Positions 12,029-24,927 of a stretch of 64,000 nt of DNA are shown in pieces. Position 1 is the stretch's first letter; each line of letters opens with the position of its first letter. Made by a program: the position numbers and the translations under genes. The notes beneath the pieces are model-generated. The model was given only the letters and a program-made list of their open reading frames with translations. It did no database searches and was not told the DNA's origin. This DNA comes from Trichomonas vaginalis G3 (lineage: Eukaryota; Parabasalia; Trichomonadida; Trichomonadidae): NCBI RefSeq assembly GCF_026262505.1, contig NC_067207.1, forward strand, positions 14,848,082 through 14,912,081, read 5' to 3'.

Positions 12029-12833
12029 GTCAAAAAGGCTTCTCTGATAGATTTCCTTGCCTTTTGGATATGCTATAATATATAGCCTAGCATGAGAGGA
12101 TATGATTTCAAAAGTTAGAACATAACTTAGGATCTTGAGAAAAATGAAAAATAAAAATTACATAAAAAAAGAAAAATTTTATCTAATTTGTTTTTTTGGA
12201 CCGAATAAGTAATTTTATTGAATTTCAATACGACACATAGATTTTATTATTAGTAATAAATATAATGGTTTACTATTAACAAGGAACCTAAACTAATGAA
12301 AATTTGATTTCAAATATTGTATATGATTATCATAGATTACCAAAATATATTGCTATTTATGAGGATATAATATTGATTATTAGTAAATTGTATAAATTTA
12401 ATAAATATACCATGAATATTGAATGAATTTCTTGATTCATAGGGGTAAAACGCGCTTTTATATGATTTAGACAGAGAATTTATGAGATGTAAATAACACA
12501 ATAAAGGTTTATATTGAATATTTTCTAAAAATAAATCGAAATTATAAAAAACAATACATTTATTCATTGAAACTACTTGGACAAATATGAAACAAGCATT
12601 CAGGCAATACTTTTGAGACTTCAACGCATCTGATAATTTTTATATAACTTCACCTCTTATGCTTAGAGTGGAGGTATTGAGATCGTATAAGTATAGATGA
12701 GCTCACATTCAGATATGATGTGTGAACTTCTGTTTTCACTGCAATTTTGAATCAGAATAAACTCAAAACAAGAATAAAATGATATACTCACTCTCTAAAT
12801 GTGTTCGAGATTTAAAGTTGTATGAATAAAACG

Positions 12834-12882
12834 ATTCATCTTTCGAAGCCTCCCATTTAATGAGAGACTTCGAAAGATGAAT
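12834..12882. repeat. 15-bp perfect hairpin
   Basis: ATTCATCTTTCGAAG (12834-12848) is followed after 19 bases by its exact complement (12868-12882). It lies inside the 3.4-kb inverted-repeat segment, ahead of the coding relic. Confidence 0.75.
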
Positions 12883-12959
12883 GTATTCATGTAGATGAAA
12901 TACTATATATGACCATGTGTGATACTAAAGATATCAAAATGTTCATTTTTAAGTGCAAT

Positions 12960-13302
12960 AGAAGGGTTATCTCTCGTAAAATCTCAATTTAAGGAAGATT
13001 TAGAAAGAACTCCTTTCCTAAGTAGATAGTGTGTGGTTTCTGTCTTTTGGTTGATCAGGAACTATGAAATTAAGTCGGACAGAAAGAAGTTCTTTCCAAA
13101 ACAGACTCCAAATGAGTTGTTCGAAAAGAACTTCCTTCTGTATATGGATAATTGTAGTTACCGCACTGAAGTATGTGATTGTGATGATGGAGTTCTCGAT
13201 AAATCTAAAATCGGATTAAGATTAATTGAAAACTCAAGTAATTCTTTGAAATCTTGTGTTGTCTGGCACTATAATAACCAAAGAATGAGAATATTATGTT
13301 GA
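12960..13302 (+). pseudogene. Coding relic inside the 3.4-kb segment
   Basis: From 12960 a frame reads EGLSLVKSQFKEDLERTPF and stops near 13028. Another opens at 13033 and runs 89 codons to 13302 without an ATG start, with balanced composition unlike the AT-rich flanks. The piece NFLLYMDNCSYRTEV loosely recalls the block around the second catalytic aspartate of DDE transposases. I cannot name the family; it is best read as the remains of the segment's own gene. Confidence 0.4.
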
Positions 13303-13317
13303 ATGATGAGTACGTGT

Positions 13318-13335
13318 GCTCGGCATTCGCCGAGC
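13318..13335. repeat. GC-rich 7-bp hairpin with tetraloop
   Basis: GCTCGGC-ATTC-GCCGAGC lies 15 bases behind the stop of the coding relic. It stands out in AT-rich DNA and may have formed the end of a transcript. Confidence 0.55.
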
Positions 13336-15389
13336 GAATTGAGTTTAACGTACTATGAAAAGTGACAAATTTGGGCTTTTTTTCTTAGGGTTATGATCTC
13401 TTCCTTTCTGCTCAATACGACAGAAATGAAAGAATGAATTTGTACTCCCTAATTGATTACTACAATCTGTATCTATCTTTAACATAGAATTAGCTGCATT
13501 GTGATTTATACTCCAGAATTATTCAATTTAAGATCAACCTCGTAAATTTTAATCATATTGCACCAATACTCCTACGTTGAGATAAGAACATGATTATACA
13601 TACCAAAGCCCCATATTAAAATCAAAATTTAGCACCTCCATTATGCAACCACATTATTCGTCGCAAATAAGTATATTTACGCATATTATGATGCATATTC
13701 ACACAACTCGTATACATGAAAAGTTATTAAAATCAGACAAAATTATTGCAATAAGGAAAAAAAAACAACTTTCTTATATATGTTAGTAATGAATTACAAA
13801 TATTTCTACAAAGAATGCTCAATACTTCATATAATCTTCGAATATTTCTTATTACAAGTTAATACATTTTGACTCGAACATGATAAACAAAAGCTGACAC
13901 GCTGATTACTACATTTATGAAAATATAGTACGTTTCCATTCATCTGTTTACTTGTTTTTGTTGGAATAAAATCATTTTTTTTTCTTTCATGAAATAAGAA
14001 TTTTGCTGCGAAAGCAATATCTCTAACAATAATTAATACATTACGTCAACTCTGGAATGAGTATTTATCAAATATGATATCAAAATCAAAAATTAGTTGT
14101 TTTTTATGAGTAAAAACGATGTAAATTGATTATTTGACTAATTATCAAATACTTTGATTTTCCAAATTTTTTTCGAAATTGATTTTTTCATGTGAAAATT
14201 CAAATTGTTTAATTTCATTTTTGAAATTTTGAATTTTTTTTGGAATTTTGAGTTGATCAATTCAGCAGAATTGATAATGCTATTGCTTTAGGGCATACCA
14301 CAAGGTGATGAATAAAAGGTGAACATTAACAAATTATTTTAAATCGCAAATATCATCCTCATCAACTTTAATTCTAAAAAGAACTGTACTGAATTATGAA
14401 AATGCATGATTTACATTATTAAAATCTTTGAATGAAAATAGTACAAGATAAGTTTTTATTCATTTTTAATTAGATTTAAACGAAAAACTACTCCATATTA
14501 AAATTTAAGTCGAGAAATCGTATTTTGTTCTTATTTGTTAGCATTTTGTAGACATTCTAATCTTGAATTAATTTGTTACATGATATTATTAACAAATTTA
14601 TCTGAAAAAATATGTTAATATGGAATAAACCATGATTATATAAGCTATCAATGCTATATATACATATGTAAAAGATTCATATTAACTCAATTAACAAAAA
14701 TGATAGATTTTCATAAAGGTTCAATCTAGGTTCGTCCGAAAATTTTGATTTTTATATAGAAGACATAGTTTCATATACATAATTAAATTTTCAAACAAAT
14801 TTGATCATACCATTTATTAAGCAGGATAGTATATTAATTACTATCAGTATAAAAATATAAAAATGATTATATTTAATTATTGCATAATTTAGTCAAAGAG
14901 TTATAAGCCTCAAGTGATCGTTATAACCTTCAATGCACGTATACTTTATTGATTCATAGATATTTAATCTATGTTTGACATGTTGTTGTCGTCATTCGTT
15001 TTGTTTCCATTCTTCCTAAGTTAGAATTAGAGAATACACCATCCACATCATCTAATTTGGTCCTCAGCGATAGATTGGTTCATTTTGGAGGAGTCCCATC
15101 AGACAGTTTTCGAGCACCAAATATCAAATTTTAATGTATACAAATCTTTAGTGATTTATCTCTTTTATGATGAGTAAAAGGTTTCTGCTCATCAACATTT
15201 GATTTCCGACATATATGATTTCTAATTGCAATTATTTACTTTCTTTTTATAATCTAACTCTGTGACTCATACCATAAATTAATTATTGGAAAGTGTCAAT
15301 ATGTTTGGCACAACGCATGGCGGAAGATACCAAACCATGCAGGGAATATGATACGTTTAAGATCTCCGAACTTTTTTTCCAAAAATTTT

Positions 15390-15408
15390 CTATCGTTGCC
15401 CTACCTCT
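15390..15408 (-). repeat. Right 19-bp terminal inverted repeat
   Basis: CTATCGTTGCCCTACCTCT, the exact reverse complement of 12010-12028. It ends about 80 bp before the start codon of the Myb gene, so this repeat is part of that gene's upstream region. Confidence 0.8.
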
Positions 15409-15488
15409 TTAATGACTGATCACAACGATAAAAATTTTTGAATACCTTCTCAATCTTGTCTTCATTCTTTTAAAGTTTAATCCACAGA

Positions 15489-15956
15489 ATGAGTCAGAGT
15501 CTTCGCAAGACATTTTCAAAGAAGAATGATGAGAAACTTCTTGCCATTATTAAGAATATTGGAACAAGTGATTGGAAAAAAATTGCAGATAAGATGCCTA
15601 ACTTCACAGCCAGACAGTGCAAGGATCGTTATAACATCTACCTTAAAGAAACCAATAAACAAGAGCCGTGGACTCCAGAAGAGGATCAGCTTCTTATAAA
15701 ATTACAAGCAGAATACGGTTCGAAATGGACACAGATTTCGCAATTCTTCGAAGGAAGAAATATTAATAATATAAAGAACAGATGGCATAGATTCATCAAA
15801 TTCAGGGTAGAAGAACAAGCCGAAACTACTCAAGATACCAAACAGGAAGAACAGAATACACCAAAAGAAATTTTACCAAATTTTAGCTTTACCGACCTAA
15901 TGGATGCTATTGAGTTCCCTGAAAATGATATTTTCATGGAATTATGCTTCTTATAG
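15489..15956 (+). CDS. Two-repeat Myb-like DNA-binding protein
   Basis: A 155-residue protein with two SANT/Myb repeats: about residues 8-52 (KNDEKLLAIIKNIGTSDWKKIADKM, TARQCKDRYNIYL) and 55-102 (EPWTPEEDQLLIKLQAEYGSKWTQISQFF, NNIKNRWHRFI). Each has the spaced aromatic residues and recognition helix of R2R3-type Myb. A short acidic, Gln/Glu-rich tail follows. Small two-repeat Mybs are a large family in Trichomonas, and some are known to regulate adhesin genes. This one is probably a nuclear sequence-specific regulator; its targets are unknown. The start is the first ATG of the frame. Confidence 0.92.
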   Translation: MSQSLRKTFSKKNDEKLLAIIKNIGTSDWKKIADKMPNFTARQCKDRYNIYLKETNKQEPWTPEEDQLLIKLQAEYGSKWTQISQFFEGRNINNIKNRWHRFIKFRVEEQAETTQDTKQEEQNTPKEILPNFSFTDLMDAIEFPENDIFMELCFL

Positions 15957-16888
15957 AGATATCCATTTCAATTTTATTTTAAATAGAGGGCTTCTTTGCT
16001 TAACAGTAATGCAGAGTTAAGGAGAAATAATATATTATTACTATTCATTTCTGAAATATAAACATTTCATCTATTGCTTCAAAAAATTTTATTGCTTTTC
16101 AAAATTTATTTAACCGAAATAATATACTATTTCTCAAATAATAATCAGTCGCTATTCAATTTTTCTTTTAATTAACAATTCATATTGAATGATCTAATTT
16201 AATTGTTGAAATGAGTTATCAAGGCATTTCACAACAAAGTAAATCACGATCTTTTGCAATGAATCAATGTCTATTTTTGGATCCTATCAATTATTTTGCT
16301 TCAATTTTTTATTGTATTTATTTTATTAAATAAAACATACATATTTTAAAATCGCAGTCTAAAAATTGAAATATATCCTTTCAATCCCACCTTTCACAAA
16401 TTTGAATTGCAGATTATAAATTGTATTGACAACTTCGATTTGGGAAGATGATCGAATATTTTGGGATTGTGTCATAAAATGAAATTATTTTTCATCTTAT
16501 TATATTAAAAGTACCAGTAAAAACCATTGTAATTTGAATTCTAACAAAATTCCCAACAACAATGATATTAATTCTTAAATTCAAATCATAATAATTGATA
16601 AAAATTTCGTGTAAACCGTTTTTTACTGGCAATCCGATAAAAAATATGCTGATTCAATTTCTATTCCTTCACCTCTGCTTTCCTAGATCCTTCCTTGTAT
16701 ATGATAAATGAAAATATCTAGATTTTAATTTAAGAGTGACCTTCTAAATTTCACAATCATGTGATTCAATATTTGATGATTCATTTCTCAACATTTAATC
16801 ACTTTATTTCTTTTTAGGTGTGACATCAACAAGCAATGGAAATTTTCAATATGGCTGGATTTATTTTCATTCAGTTGTCCCATCTTCC
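15957..16888. other. Intergenic stretch behind the Myb gene
   Basis: AT-rich, no open frame of interest and no clear repeat. Confidence 0.5.
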
Positions 16889-17934
16889 TTAAGGGTGCAC
16901 CCGCATGTACGTTTATTTGAGAGGAGGAGGATTACCCTCTCAATTTTGAAAGCTTCGTTAACTTAATATCTCGATGAATATTGGATTAAAATTGAATTTA
17001 CCCATACCAATATATCTGATACAATATCCTTAAGTTTTACTAAAAAGAATTTTTTAAAATCCCTGCAGATTCGGGGATTTTTAAATTTTTTGATTTTTTT
17101 CGAAAATTTTTCGGAAAAAAATATTTTCAGAAGAGCCTTAACGGCTAAGTTTTATGTTTAATGTTGAGTATCAAAAAGAATGGGCATCTGATATAGCCAT
17201 CATATATCCCAGAAGCAAATAAAAATTCTGACTTTTTAAGCATAAAAAATGAAATTTTATTTTTTGCAAAAAACAGGCCACCCGGATGTACGTTTATTTG
17301 AGAGGAGGAGGATTAAATTTTTGAAAGCACTAAAATTTGTAAATATGCTAGTTATATAATAATATGCATTATTTTAAAAAATAAAAATTAAAGCACGTTA
17401 AAATTTTTTTGATGAATTTTTACAAAAGCTACTCAGGATAATGCAAGATATGAGTAGTTAAACATAAATTTCAAATCAGATTTTACTTATAATAATATTT
17501 TAAATTTCCGAAAATTAAGTTCAGATCGACTCTATACGTAGTAAATACTAAATAAGGTGCCAAAAACCTATTAAACAGTATCAAAACTATCAAGATTGTA
17601 ATGTTTTTGGAGAAAAATTTATAGAATTATGGACTTCAAACAGATATTATGTAAATAAAAATAATATAATGAATTTATTTATTCGTATAATAGCAGTAAT
17701 AAGTCGATTATTCACTTCTACTTCTGAGATTTGAATTTAATTTCGACAGAAAAAGAGATTCAAGAGGAAAATACTAGGGGATACAAACAGCCACCATGAC
17801 AGGATTATTATGGAGCCAAGTTGTATTTTTTGATATTTTTAGAGTTTTCCTACCTATTTAGGTACCAAGTTATTGCTTAAAAATTAAGGATCTAAATTCT
17901 GAAGTTTACATGACCCTCCCGGGCGCACCCTTAA
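16889..17934 (+). mobile_element. TTAA-flanked repeat element, copy A (about 1.05 kb, non-coding)
   Basis: Both ends read TTAAGGG(T/C)GCAC/GTGC..CCCTTAA pointing inward: TTAAGGGTGCACCCG at 16889 and CGGGCGCACCCTTAA ending 17934. The left end block (CACCCGNATGTACGTTTATT, then GAGAGGAGGAGGATTA) is repeated inside at about 17279-17320. A second copy in opposite orientation lies at 35766-38575 with the same internal duplicate. TTAA at all four ends suggests a TTAA target as in piggyBac-like elements, but TTAA could instead belong to the repeat. No protein is encoded, so this would be a non-autonomous element moved by a transposase elsewhere. Confidence 0.75.
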
Positions 17935-18607
17935 AATACTTTTGAAATCTAGTAAGGTCTTGATATGCCTAATCGATATCAGATTTGATCATGTTTAATT
18001 CTTCAGATCAATTTCACCCTCTTTTTATAAATCATTCAAATTTCAATAATTTATCCGAGCCGGGTCGTTTATAAAAGAATTCAAATGAAATTTATTGTAA
18101 ATCTATCTATTTTTCCAATCTGAATCAATTTATGTGGTTTAGACATAAAATACAAAACTAATTTTAGCAGATTTTATTTCATTTTGTTTTAATACAATCT
18201 TTTTACCATTTTTAAGCCTGAAAACATATATTACAGATGATATATCAGGTATTTCCAATGAAATTTCGTATTAACACCAATAGTTAATAAAATTTTCATT
18301 CAAATTTGTCTAATATACAATCTTTTACCTTCTCTTCAATAACAACTCTTAATATAACTTTTGATTTCAAGACTTATCTATTACGTCATACATCATTAAA
18401 AGATATTAATATAGATATGCATGAATGTTATAGTAACAATGAAATAAAATGCTAAACTCCGACATATATGCAGATCATATATAACTTCATTGTAAATGTT
18501 ACTTCAGTGCCATAAACTACAACATAATCCATAAGTTTTTTTTTTCAATGAGATTTTCTTATTAATTTTTTTTTTGTGAAGAATACCGGAATATTTCAGT
18601 CATGTAA
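17935..18607. other. Intergenic stretch before the talin-like gene
   Basis: AT-rich, without genes or repeats that I can support. A TCAG motif (18596-18599) lies ten bases ahead of the next start codon. Confidence 0.5.
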
Positions 18608-21600
18608 ATGAGTGCTTTCCCACAGTTTATATCTTCTGTAACATGTCACAAGATACTTGGACCAGATGATTTAATCAGGGATGGTTACGAAAATTTTCGA
18701 ACAGGGAAAGCTGGCTTTTCTTCGGGACAATTGTTATTAAAACTTTCTTCTATGAAAAACTTGTTTCCAAGGATCTTAGAACGATTACCAGAAACAACTA
18801 AAGAAGGACAACGTGATATTGAAACATGTTTTTCGCGAATTATGATTTTAAATCAATCGTTATTTTACTATATTGAACTATTCGACAGCTGTGCACCAAA
18901 ATCTGCTCAGTGCAGAACATTATTAGCCCAACTTTACAGTCCTCTGCAAGAAATACAAAAACACATTCCATATCTAGCGATTGCAACAGCACCTACAATG
19001 GAGAGGTACTTAGATACAATAAAGAAAGCTATCGAGACATCTCAAGCATGCTTCGAACAAATCCTTGTCAATGTTTTAAAATTTGATATCGCATTAAGCA
19101 AAAAATCGAAGCCATTACCAGTAATACAAAGACAATATGCAGTTCTTGTATCAAATGCATTACAAAACCTAGGACTATTTGAGACAAATGCCTTATTTGC
19201 CGCATCATTTTACAAAATTTCTCAAGATGAGGAAAAATCGAAGAATATTACTAAGATTTGTACAATGATTTCTTCATATATCAAGACAATATACGAGAAT
19301 AACAGATTTGAATCAGTTTTCATGACAGATAAATTGAATTTTATTATTTCTCAATTTCCATTCATTTCTAGAGTCATTGGCGAAATTAAAGATCTTATGC
19401 CCATCAAAGACTTTACGAGTTTAACTGTTTCAGCCATAAACACGCGAAGATCTATAAATGAATTAATATCCAAACTTGAATTACAAACAATAACAAATGT
19501 AATCAAAAGTGTTGCCAATGTATATCTAGAAAATGAGCCAACGCAAGGCTTAATCCAAATGATGAAGTCATTATTGAATATAATTTCTGAAAAATACCAA
19601 GAAGGACTTCAAAACGGAATTGATAAGACAGAAATTTCTTCTTACAAAGTGGTTTTGACCCTTTTATCTTCTGATCTCAAATCAAAAGACGAAATTTGTT
19701 TGGTTTTGCTGTTGGCGGTTAGATTTACAATTTTAAACTTCCCTAATTTCAGTTTGAAAGAAAATTTGTTACTAACCGTTTCTGACAAAACTGTTTTAAT
19801 CGTCAAAATAATTTACAAAGAGTTTATTTCTTTGTTGAATGAATTACGAGTAATTATTGACCAAAACGTTGAAAATCTCAATGAAAATGATTTAAATCAA
19901 TTAAATTATTTTCTGAAGATTACAAAAAAACCGCCGAAATTTGACACCGAATCAGATGATTTTTTATTGAGGCAACAATCGATATTTGATGCTTTCACAT
20001 GTGTGTTATCTCCTCTTATGAAATTAATCAATAAAACACAAAATGAAACATCCAAAAATAATTTGTCAGATTTTTATAAAAAAGTGACAAATTTACAAAG
20101 GAATTTTTCGATGTTTTTGAATTCTTATTACATGTGTTTTGCTGATCTAGTAAGAATAAGAAGTGAAGATTGTTTATTTACATTGTTTTATCCTCTCCAA
20201 AATTTGACACCCAAAAATAACGTATTTTTCAATTCTTGTCAGAATTTTACAAATATTTACAATTTATTTTGTCAAAAACACCAAAAATTTTGACATTTGA
20301 CATTTCAGAGATATTTAAATTGATAAATCTTTTGAACGGATTGCCAGATATTTACAATGATTATTTGATTGGTTTAGAACATGAAATACAAAATCCACTT
20401 TACAAAATTTTACAAATTTCTGCCAAAAGTTTACAAAATCTTTGTTTGAAGTTTCCGAAACAAATAATAAGTTTTTATTCATTGTTGAACATCAATGACA
20501 AAACAGACTTTTCTATGGCTGTTTTGGCAGGAACATTCAGTTCTTTGAACCTTATAAATACAATACAAAACACAATGAAATTCGATATAACGGTTTTGTA
20601 TCAAATTTCTTTCCCTGTCACTTTTGCAATGACCACTGACCACTTATTGACAATGAAAGAGGAAAATGTGAACCAAAACATACTACAGAACTCAAATACT
20701 TTGAAGAGTTCTTATGACGTAATTTGGCAAATTCTTTTGGATTCGATTGTTTCAGAAAAATCTGTAAAAATTTTGAGTTACGTATCGGCTGTCAAAAATT
20801 TGAATAATGAGTTGTATAATTTAGTCTTGGGAATGGATTATCCTAAAGTAAAATACGAATTGCCGCAAAATATTTCGCAATTAAAGAAATATTCTGACCA
20901 AATTTCTTTGATTAAAGTAGAACAACTCAAAATAAGTTCTCAGGTGTTCATGAAGTACTTTAGAAGCAACACCAATGTTTTGGACATCTATTTCAGTTTG
21001 ATCAACAAAAAAATACCAAAAATTTTGGATTTTTTGTCACTTTTTGATCAATTCAATTTACAAACTTTTGTTCAGAAGTTATGTGAATATTCTATATCTA
21101 TATACTTAGAAAATGATATTCCAATACATTTCAGATCAGTTTTCAATGAAAATTTTGAAAATTTGATAAAATATTCTTCTGATTTCATCAGAAAACCTGA
21201 TCAAGGTAGTTCAATGTTACAAATTGTAGATAAAATCACCAGATTTGATGCTATTTATGAAATCAAAGACCTCAAACAAAATGATTTTGAAAATTATTAC
21301 AAAAATGTCATGAGAAACCTCTTGATATCATTGAATAACCTAAAGATATCAATAAAAACTCCTAAGAACAATGTTTTGTTCGGAATCTTAAGTTATTTAA
21401 ACAAAATTGAAATATTCCAAGAGTTTTGTGGCCAAAAACAAGTTGAAACACAAAAGTCAAAGGAAATAGTTATATCAGGATTCTACAAATCATCAACAAT
21501 TGATGATTTGATCAATCAATTTTTGAGATATCTGACAAACGTTGATTCTGTTCTTTACCACGGTATCTCAATGATGGTGGACCAAGACAACATGGTCAAT

Positions 21601-23370
21601 ATCGCATACGACAAGTCCGAAATCTTCAGAAACGAAATCAAAAAAGGAAAAGAAGGAAAAATTTCGGAAGTTTTCCTATCGGTATCGGACATTTTCGTAA
21701 TTGTGTCCCATGTTCTTTCGATTTCTGACTACATCGAAACACCTTTGTCGTTGAAATGCTCAATAACTTTCTTATCTCTCATCCAGAAGTTGGCTAAGTA
21801 CAATTCTGACATGAAGAAAGGCTCAAAGAACAAAGATTTCATCAATAATCTTATAAATGACTTGGATTATCTGATAAATATTATCGAATATCCGAAATTC
21901 AAGGAACCATCCACTCCAACATCATTTAGATTATCTCAATATGGTTTCTACAACCTTGTTTTGAGATTATCTACTATTTTTAGTTTCATTATTGAATTAT
22001 CAACGTGGAGCGTCATTCCTTTGATGTATGAAGAGGGTCAGAGGGACTTTTTAAGCCTAATGAATGCTTATATCCCTATAACACAGACTTGTTCTTCATA
22101 TTTTTCAAATTTAGATCCAAAAATTAAAAAAATTTACGAGAAATTCGAGAATTCAGCGCAAAATCTCGTAAATGAATCAAAGAACATCAGAATTGGACCT
22201 GATTTCGAGTCATTCCTCCCAGCTTTGAACAGTTTTGCTTCAGATTTGATTTCATTATCAAATTCAATCTCAGAAATGAAGCAAGAGATGTCAATAAAGA
22301 TAGATAAGAACGTAATCAACCAAATACCAGATGATTACATACTCCCTGTCACTCCAGAAATAGGAAGATTGCCAATTTCTGTTTTCAATGAAATAAAAAT
22401 TTTGTCAAAACCGTTTGACGAAATTTTGACGAAGATTTCAAGTAAATTATCAAGTATCGACGAAAATAAAGTGAAAGAAATCATCAAATCATTAATAGAA
22501 TTCAGGAAAATCGCAGAAAACTTTTGCGAAATTTCTTTATCAATGATTTCGTCTATTCCTGATTTTTCGAACCAAATTCGAGTCCAAACTGTCTTGTACA
22601 ACATCAGTTCTTTGATATCATCATTGCAGAACATTGTAAGATCGAAGCTGTTGGGTACTTTGCAAAATGACAAAGAAATTTCTGAAAATTTGACAAAAAT
22701 AAAGTGTCAAAAAGAAAAATTGATAAATCTGACACAAGAAATATCATCACAGAATGTTGTTAAAAACAATGATGATGCAAGTAATTCATTAACTGTTTGT
22801 GCACAAGAAGTAGGTGAAACTCTTTCGAAATTGTTTGTTTTAGACGAAAAACAAAAATCGAATTTCGACTCAAAAATTTTACTTTCTGCTGCAAGAATTG
22901 TTGAAAGAGCTCGCCAACTGACAATGATGCAGATAGAGAAGCATGGGCACATTGACAATGAAAAGGGAATGATTCACGCCGCAGGGGAAGTTACTGAAGC
23001 AGTAAAATTGTTTTTAATTGTTGCTGAAATGAAAAATGATGAAGATTTGAACTACAAAATTGTTTCAGCTGCAAAAATAATCAATGCAAGTGTTGCTTCT
23101 CTTGTCGCCTGTGTTAATGTTAAAGGTGGCGACAAAGAAAAGATTATCAATGATGAAATTAAAAATTTGAAGAATTTCACTGAAAAAATTATCAAAGAAA
23201 CTGAAGCGAAAATTTTCAAGAAATTAGAAGAAAATGACAAGAAAGATAACAAGAAAGTTATGATACCTGTTATACTTAAACTAAATCTTCAGAATGAGAT
23301 CAACGCACAATGGAAGAAATGCGAAGAAGAAGAGAAGAAATTATACGAATTTCGAAAGCGCAAAATTTGA
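18608..23370 (+). CDS. Talin/vinculin-like protein with C-terminal I/LWEQ domain, split by a frameshift
   Basis: The first frame (561 residues) and second frame (to 23370) are both long, helix-rich and similar in style, like the helical bundles of talin. The last 180 residues resemble the I/LWEQ (THATCH) actin-binding domain of talin, HIP1 and Sla2: ILLSAARIVERARQLT, AAGEVTEAVKLFLIVAEM, IVSAAKIINASVASLVACVNVKGG, and a final helix NAQWKKCEEEEKKLYEFRKRK. This suggests an actin-linked adaptor at the cell cortex or endocytic sites. No FERM domain is visible at the N-terminus. The frames overlap at 20236-20293; the second has no ATG at its opening and needs a -1 shift relative to the first, so this is one gene with a one-base loss or a sequence error. 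No splice signals are seen. Confidence 0.75.
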
Positions 23371-23994
23371 TATTTTTAATATATAAAAAGTTTGTTTGTT
23401 TGATATAATTTAAAATATATTTGTACTCTTTTTTATTAAAACATATTTTCGTTTAGTTTGAGCAGAAGTTATAGAACACATTTAACCTTCTTTCTTTTGT
23501 ATTTGCGAAATTAGTATCTAATATGTATTTAGTATTCTGAGATGAAATTGATGATGTTAGAGTTTCATGTAATTTCTGGTTCAGGAATGTTTCAAGCAAT
23601 TGCTATAACCTCAAATCAAGGTTAACACCAATATTGATCCATACTTAAACCATTAAATATAATCTAAAAAGATCTCTAAAACTAGTTTGGACATTGAAAA
23701 AATTCCAATCTTTTTTTTACTGATTAAACTGAATTTTATATATTATTTAACCATATCTATGGATATTACATTGAACTTTTTTTCGTAAAGATAATCTGAT
23801 TTCACTTTTTGAATTCATTTTTAAAATTCAATGACATTCAATGCTGTCGTATCAATTTAAATTCTGAACCTTTCAAAATTGAAAGTATTCGATGGATAAA
23901 TTATATATCTACAATAGATAAGAATGGAAATTTTGAGATTTTGAACTTTTTAAAACCGTAATTTGACAGAAACTTTCTCTGTCAGATTGATAAA
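23371..23994. other. Intergenic stretch between talin-like and lipase genes
   Basis: AT-rich, nothing recognisable except TCAG at 23982, eleven bases before the lipase start codon. Confidence 0.5.
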
Positions 23995-24927
23995 ATGGTT
24001 CCGAATATTCCAGGTTTCAACATTTTATTGGTCCGCCTTGCCATGGACTTGGCAAATACAGCATACAGTGGCATGCGCGCTTTCACAGGCGGAACTATGA
24101 TGTATAACAATTCTAGAAGTGCAAAAGGACAACCAGTTTTTTATGTCTATGAAAAGAATTCCGCTCTTTGGGTTTGCATTAGAGGTTCAGTATCACAAGC
24201 TGATTGGGAAACCGATTTCGATTACAAGGAATCTCCTCATAAATTTGGAAATTATTCAATAACTTGCCATGGTGGCTTCTATAAGAGTGCCAAATTTGTA
24301 TATAGTAAGATCAAACAACTTCTTTATGATTATGATGGCTATATTTATATAACTGGACACTCTTATGGTGCATCCGTTTCAACTATCGTTTCGTTAATGG
24401 CAATGACTGATCCTAATTTAGCAGGAAAGCTTGACAAAATAGGTGGATTTTGTTTCGCTGCGGCTCCATCTGTTAATAAGATTCCTTCTCCATATGATAA
24501 AAAGATTTGCACATTTGTATATAATAATGATATTGTTCCAACAATTTCTATTCCTAATTCCTATAACAATTTCAAACCAATGATTCCGAAATCAAAAGCT
24601 TCAAAACCTTTTGTGGTTGGAATCATCCAAGCAGCAATTTCAATATTTAACAATCAGAAGCAGCAATTTAGTAAATCTCTTTACAAGGCCATTATGGCAA
24701 AGGTGGATCCAATTGTAGACGACTTAATAACTTATAGTATAAACCAAAGTTACATTAAAGTTTCAAATCTTGTTGGCACTGTATACGCACTAAATAATAA
24801 AAACGAAAAACTTGAAGCCGATCTTGTTCCCGGAACAAAATATAAACTTGTCTCAATTTCTGCAACTTCTATGGATGATCACCATCAATCTAAATATATT
24901 AATGCTCTTAAGCATAAAACCGATTGA
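23995..24927 (+). CDS. Class 3 lipase-like alpha/beta hydrolase
   Basis: A 310-residue protein with the order expected of fungal-type (class 3) lipases: WVCIRGSVSQADWETDFDY near residue 60, then the nucleophile elbow ITGHSYGAS with Ser123, the acid FVYNNDIVPTIS with Asp179, and a late histidine in MDDHHQSKYI (His296 or His297). The triad thus looks complete, so it probably cleaves ester bonds of glycerolipids or lysophospholipids. No signal peptide or membrane segment is clear, which points to a cytosolic enzyme. Two short insert regions around 195-260 are poorly conserved. Confidence 0.88.
   Translation: MVPNIPGFNILLVRLAMDLANTAYSGMRAFTGGTMMYNNSRSAKGQPVFYVYEKNSALWVCIRGSVSQADWETDFDYKESPHKFGNYSITCHGGFYKSAKFVYSKIKQLLYDYDGYIYITGHSYGASVSTIVSLMAMTDPNLAGKLDKIGGFCFAAAPSVNKIPSPYDKKICTFVYNNDIVPTISIPNSYNNFKPMIPKSKASKPFVVGIIQAAISIFNNQKQQFSKSLYKAIMAKVDPIVDDLITYSINQSYIKVSNLVGTVYALNNKNEKLEADLVPGTKYKLVSISATSMDDHHQSKYINALKHKTD

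Larger units (their letters stand above)
12010..15408. mobile_element. Segment bounded by a 19-bp inverted repeat, probable decayed DNA transposon
   Basis: The ends are AGAGGTAGGGCAACGATAG (12010-12028) and its exact reverse complement (15390-15408), 3.4 kb apart. The outward arrangement is that of terminal inverted repeats. No target-site duplication longer than two bases is evident. The interior is AT-rich and mostly non-coding, with one coding-like relic (12960-13302) and two hairpins. The relic contains LYMDNCSYRT, loosely like the second-aspartate block of DDE transposases. Family is unknown; the call rests on the repeat plus that weak similarity. Confidence 0.5.

Noticed and set aside
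12337-12624. 95-codon minus-strand frame
   Set aside because: Low-complexity Ile/Asn/Tyr-rich translation without domain or coding bias.
20236-20293. Independent start of a second gene
   Set aside because: The frame opens at a TTG, not ATG, and the protein continues the first frame in style.
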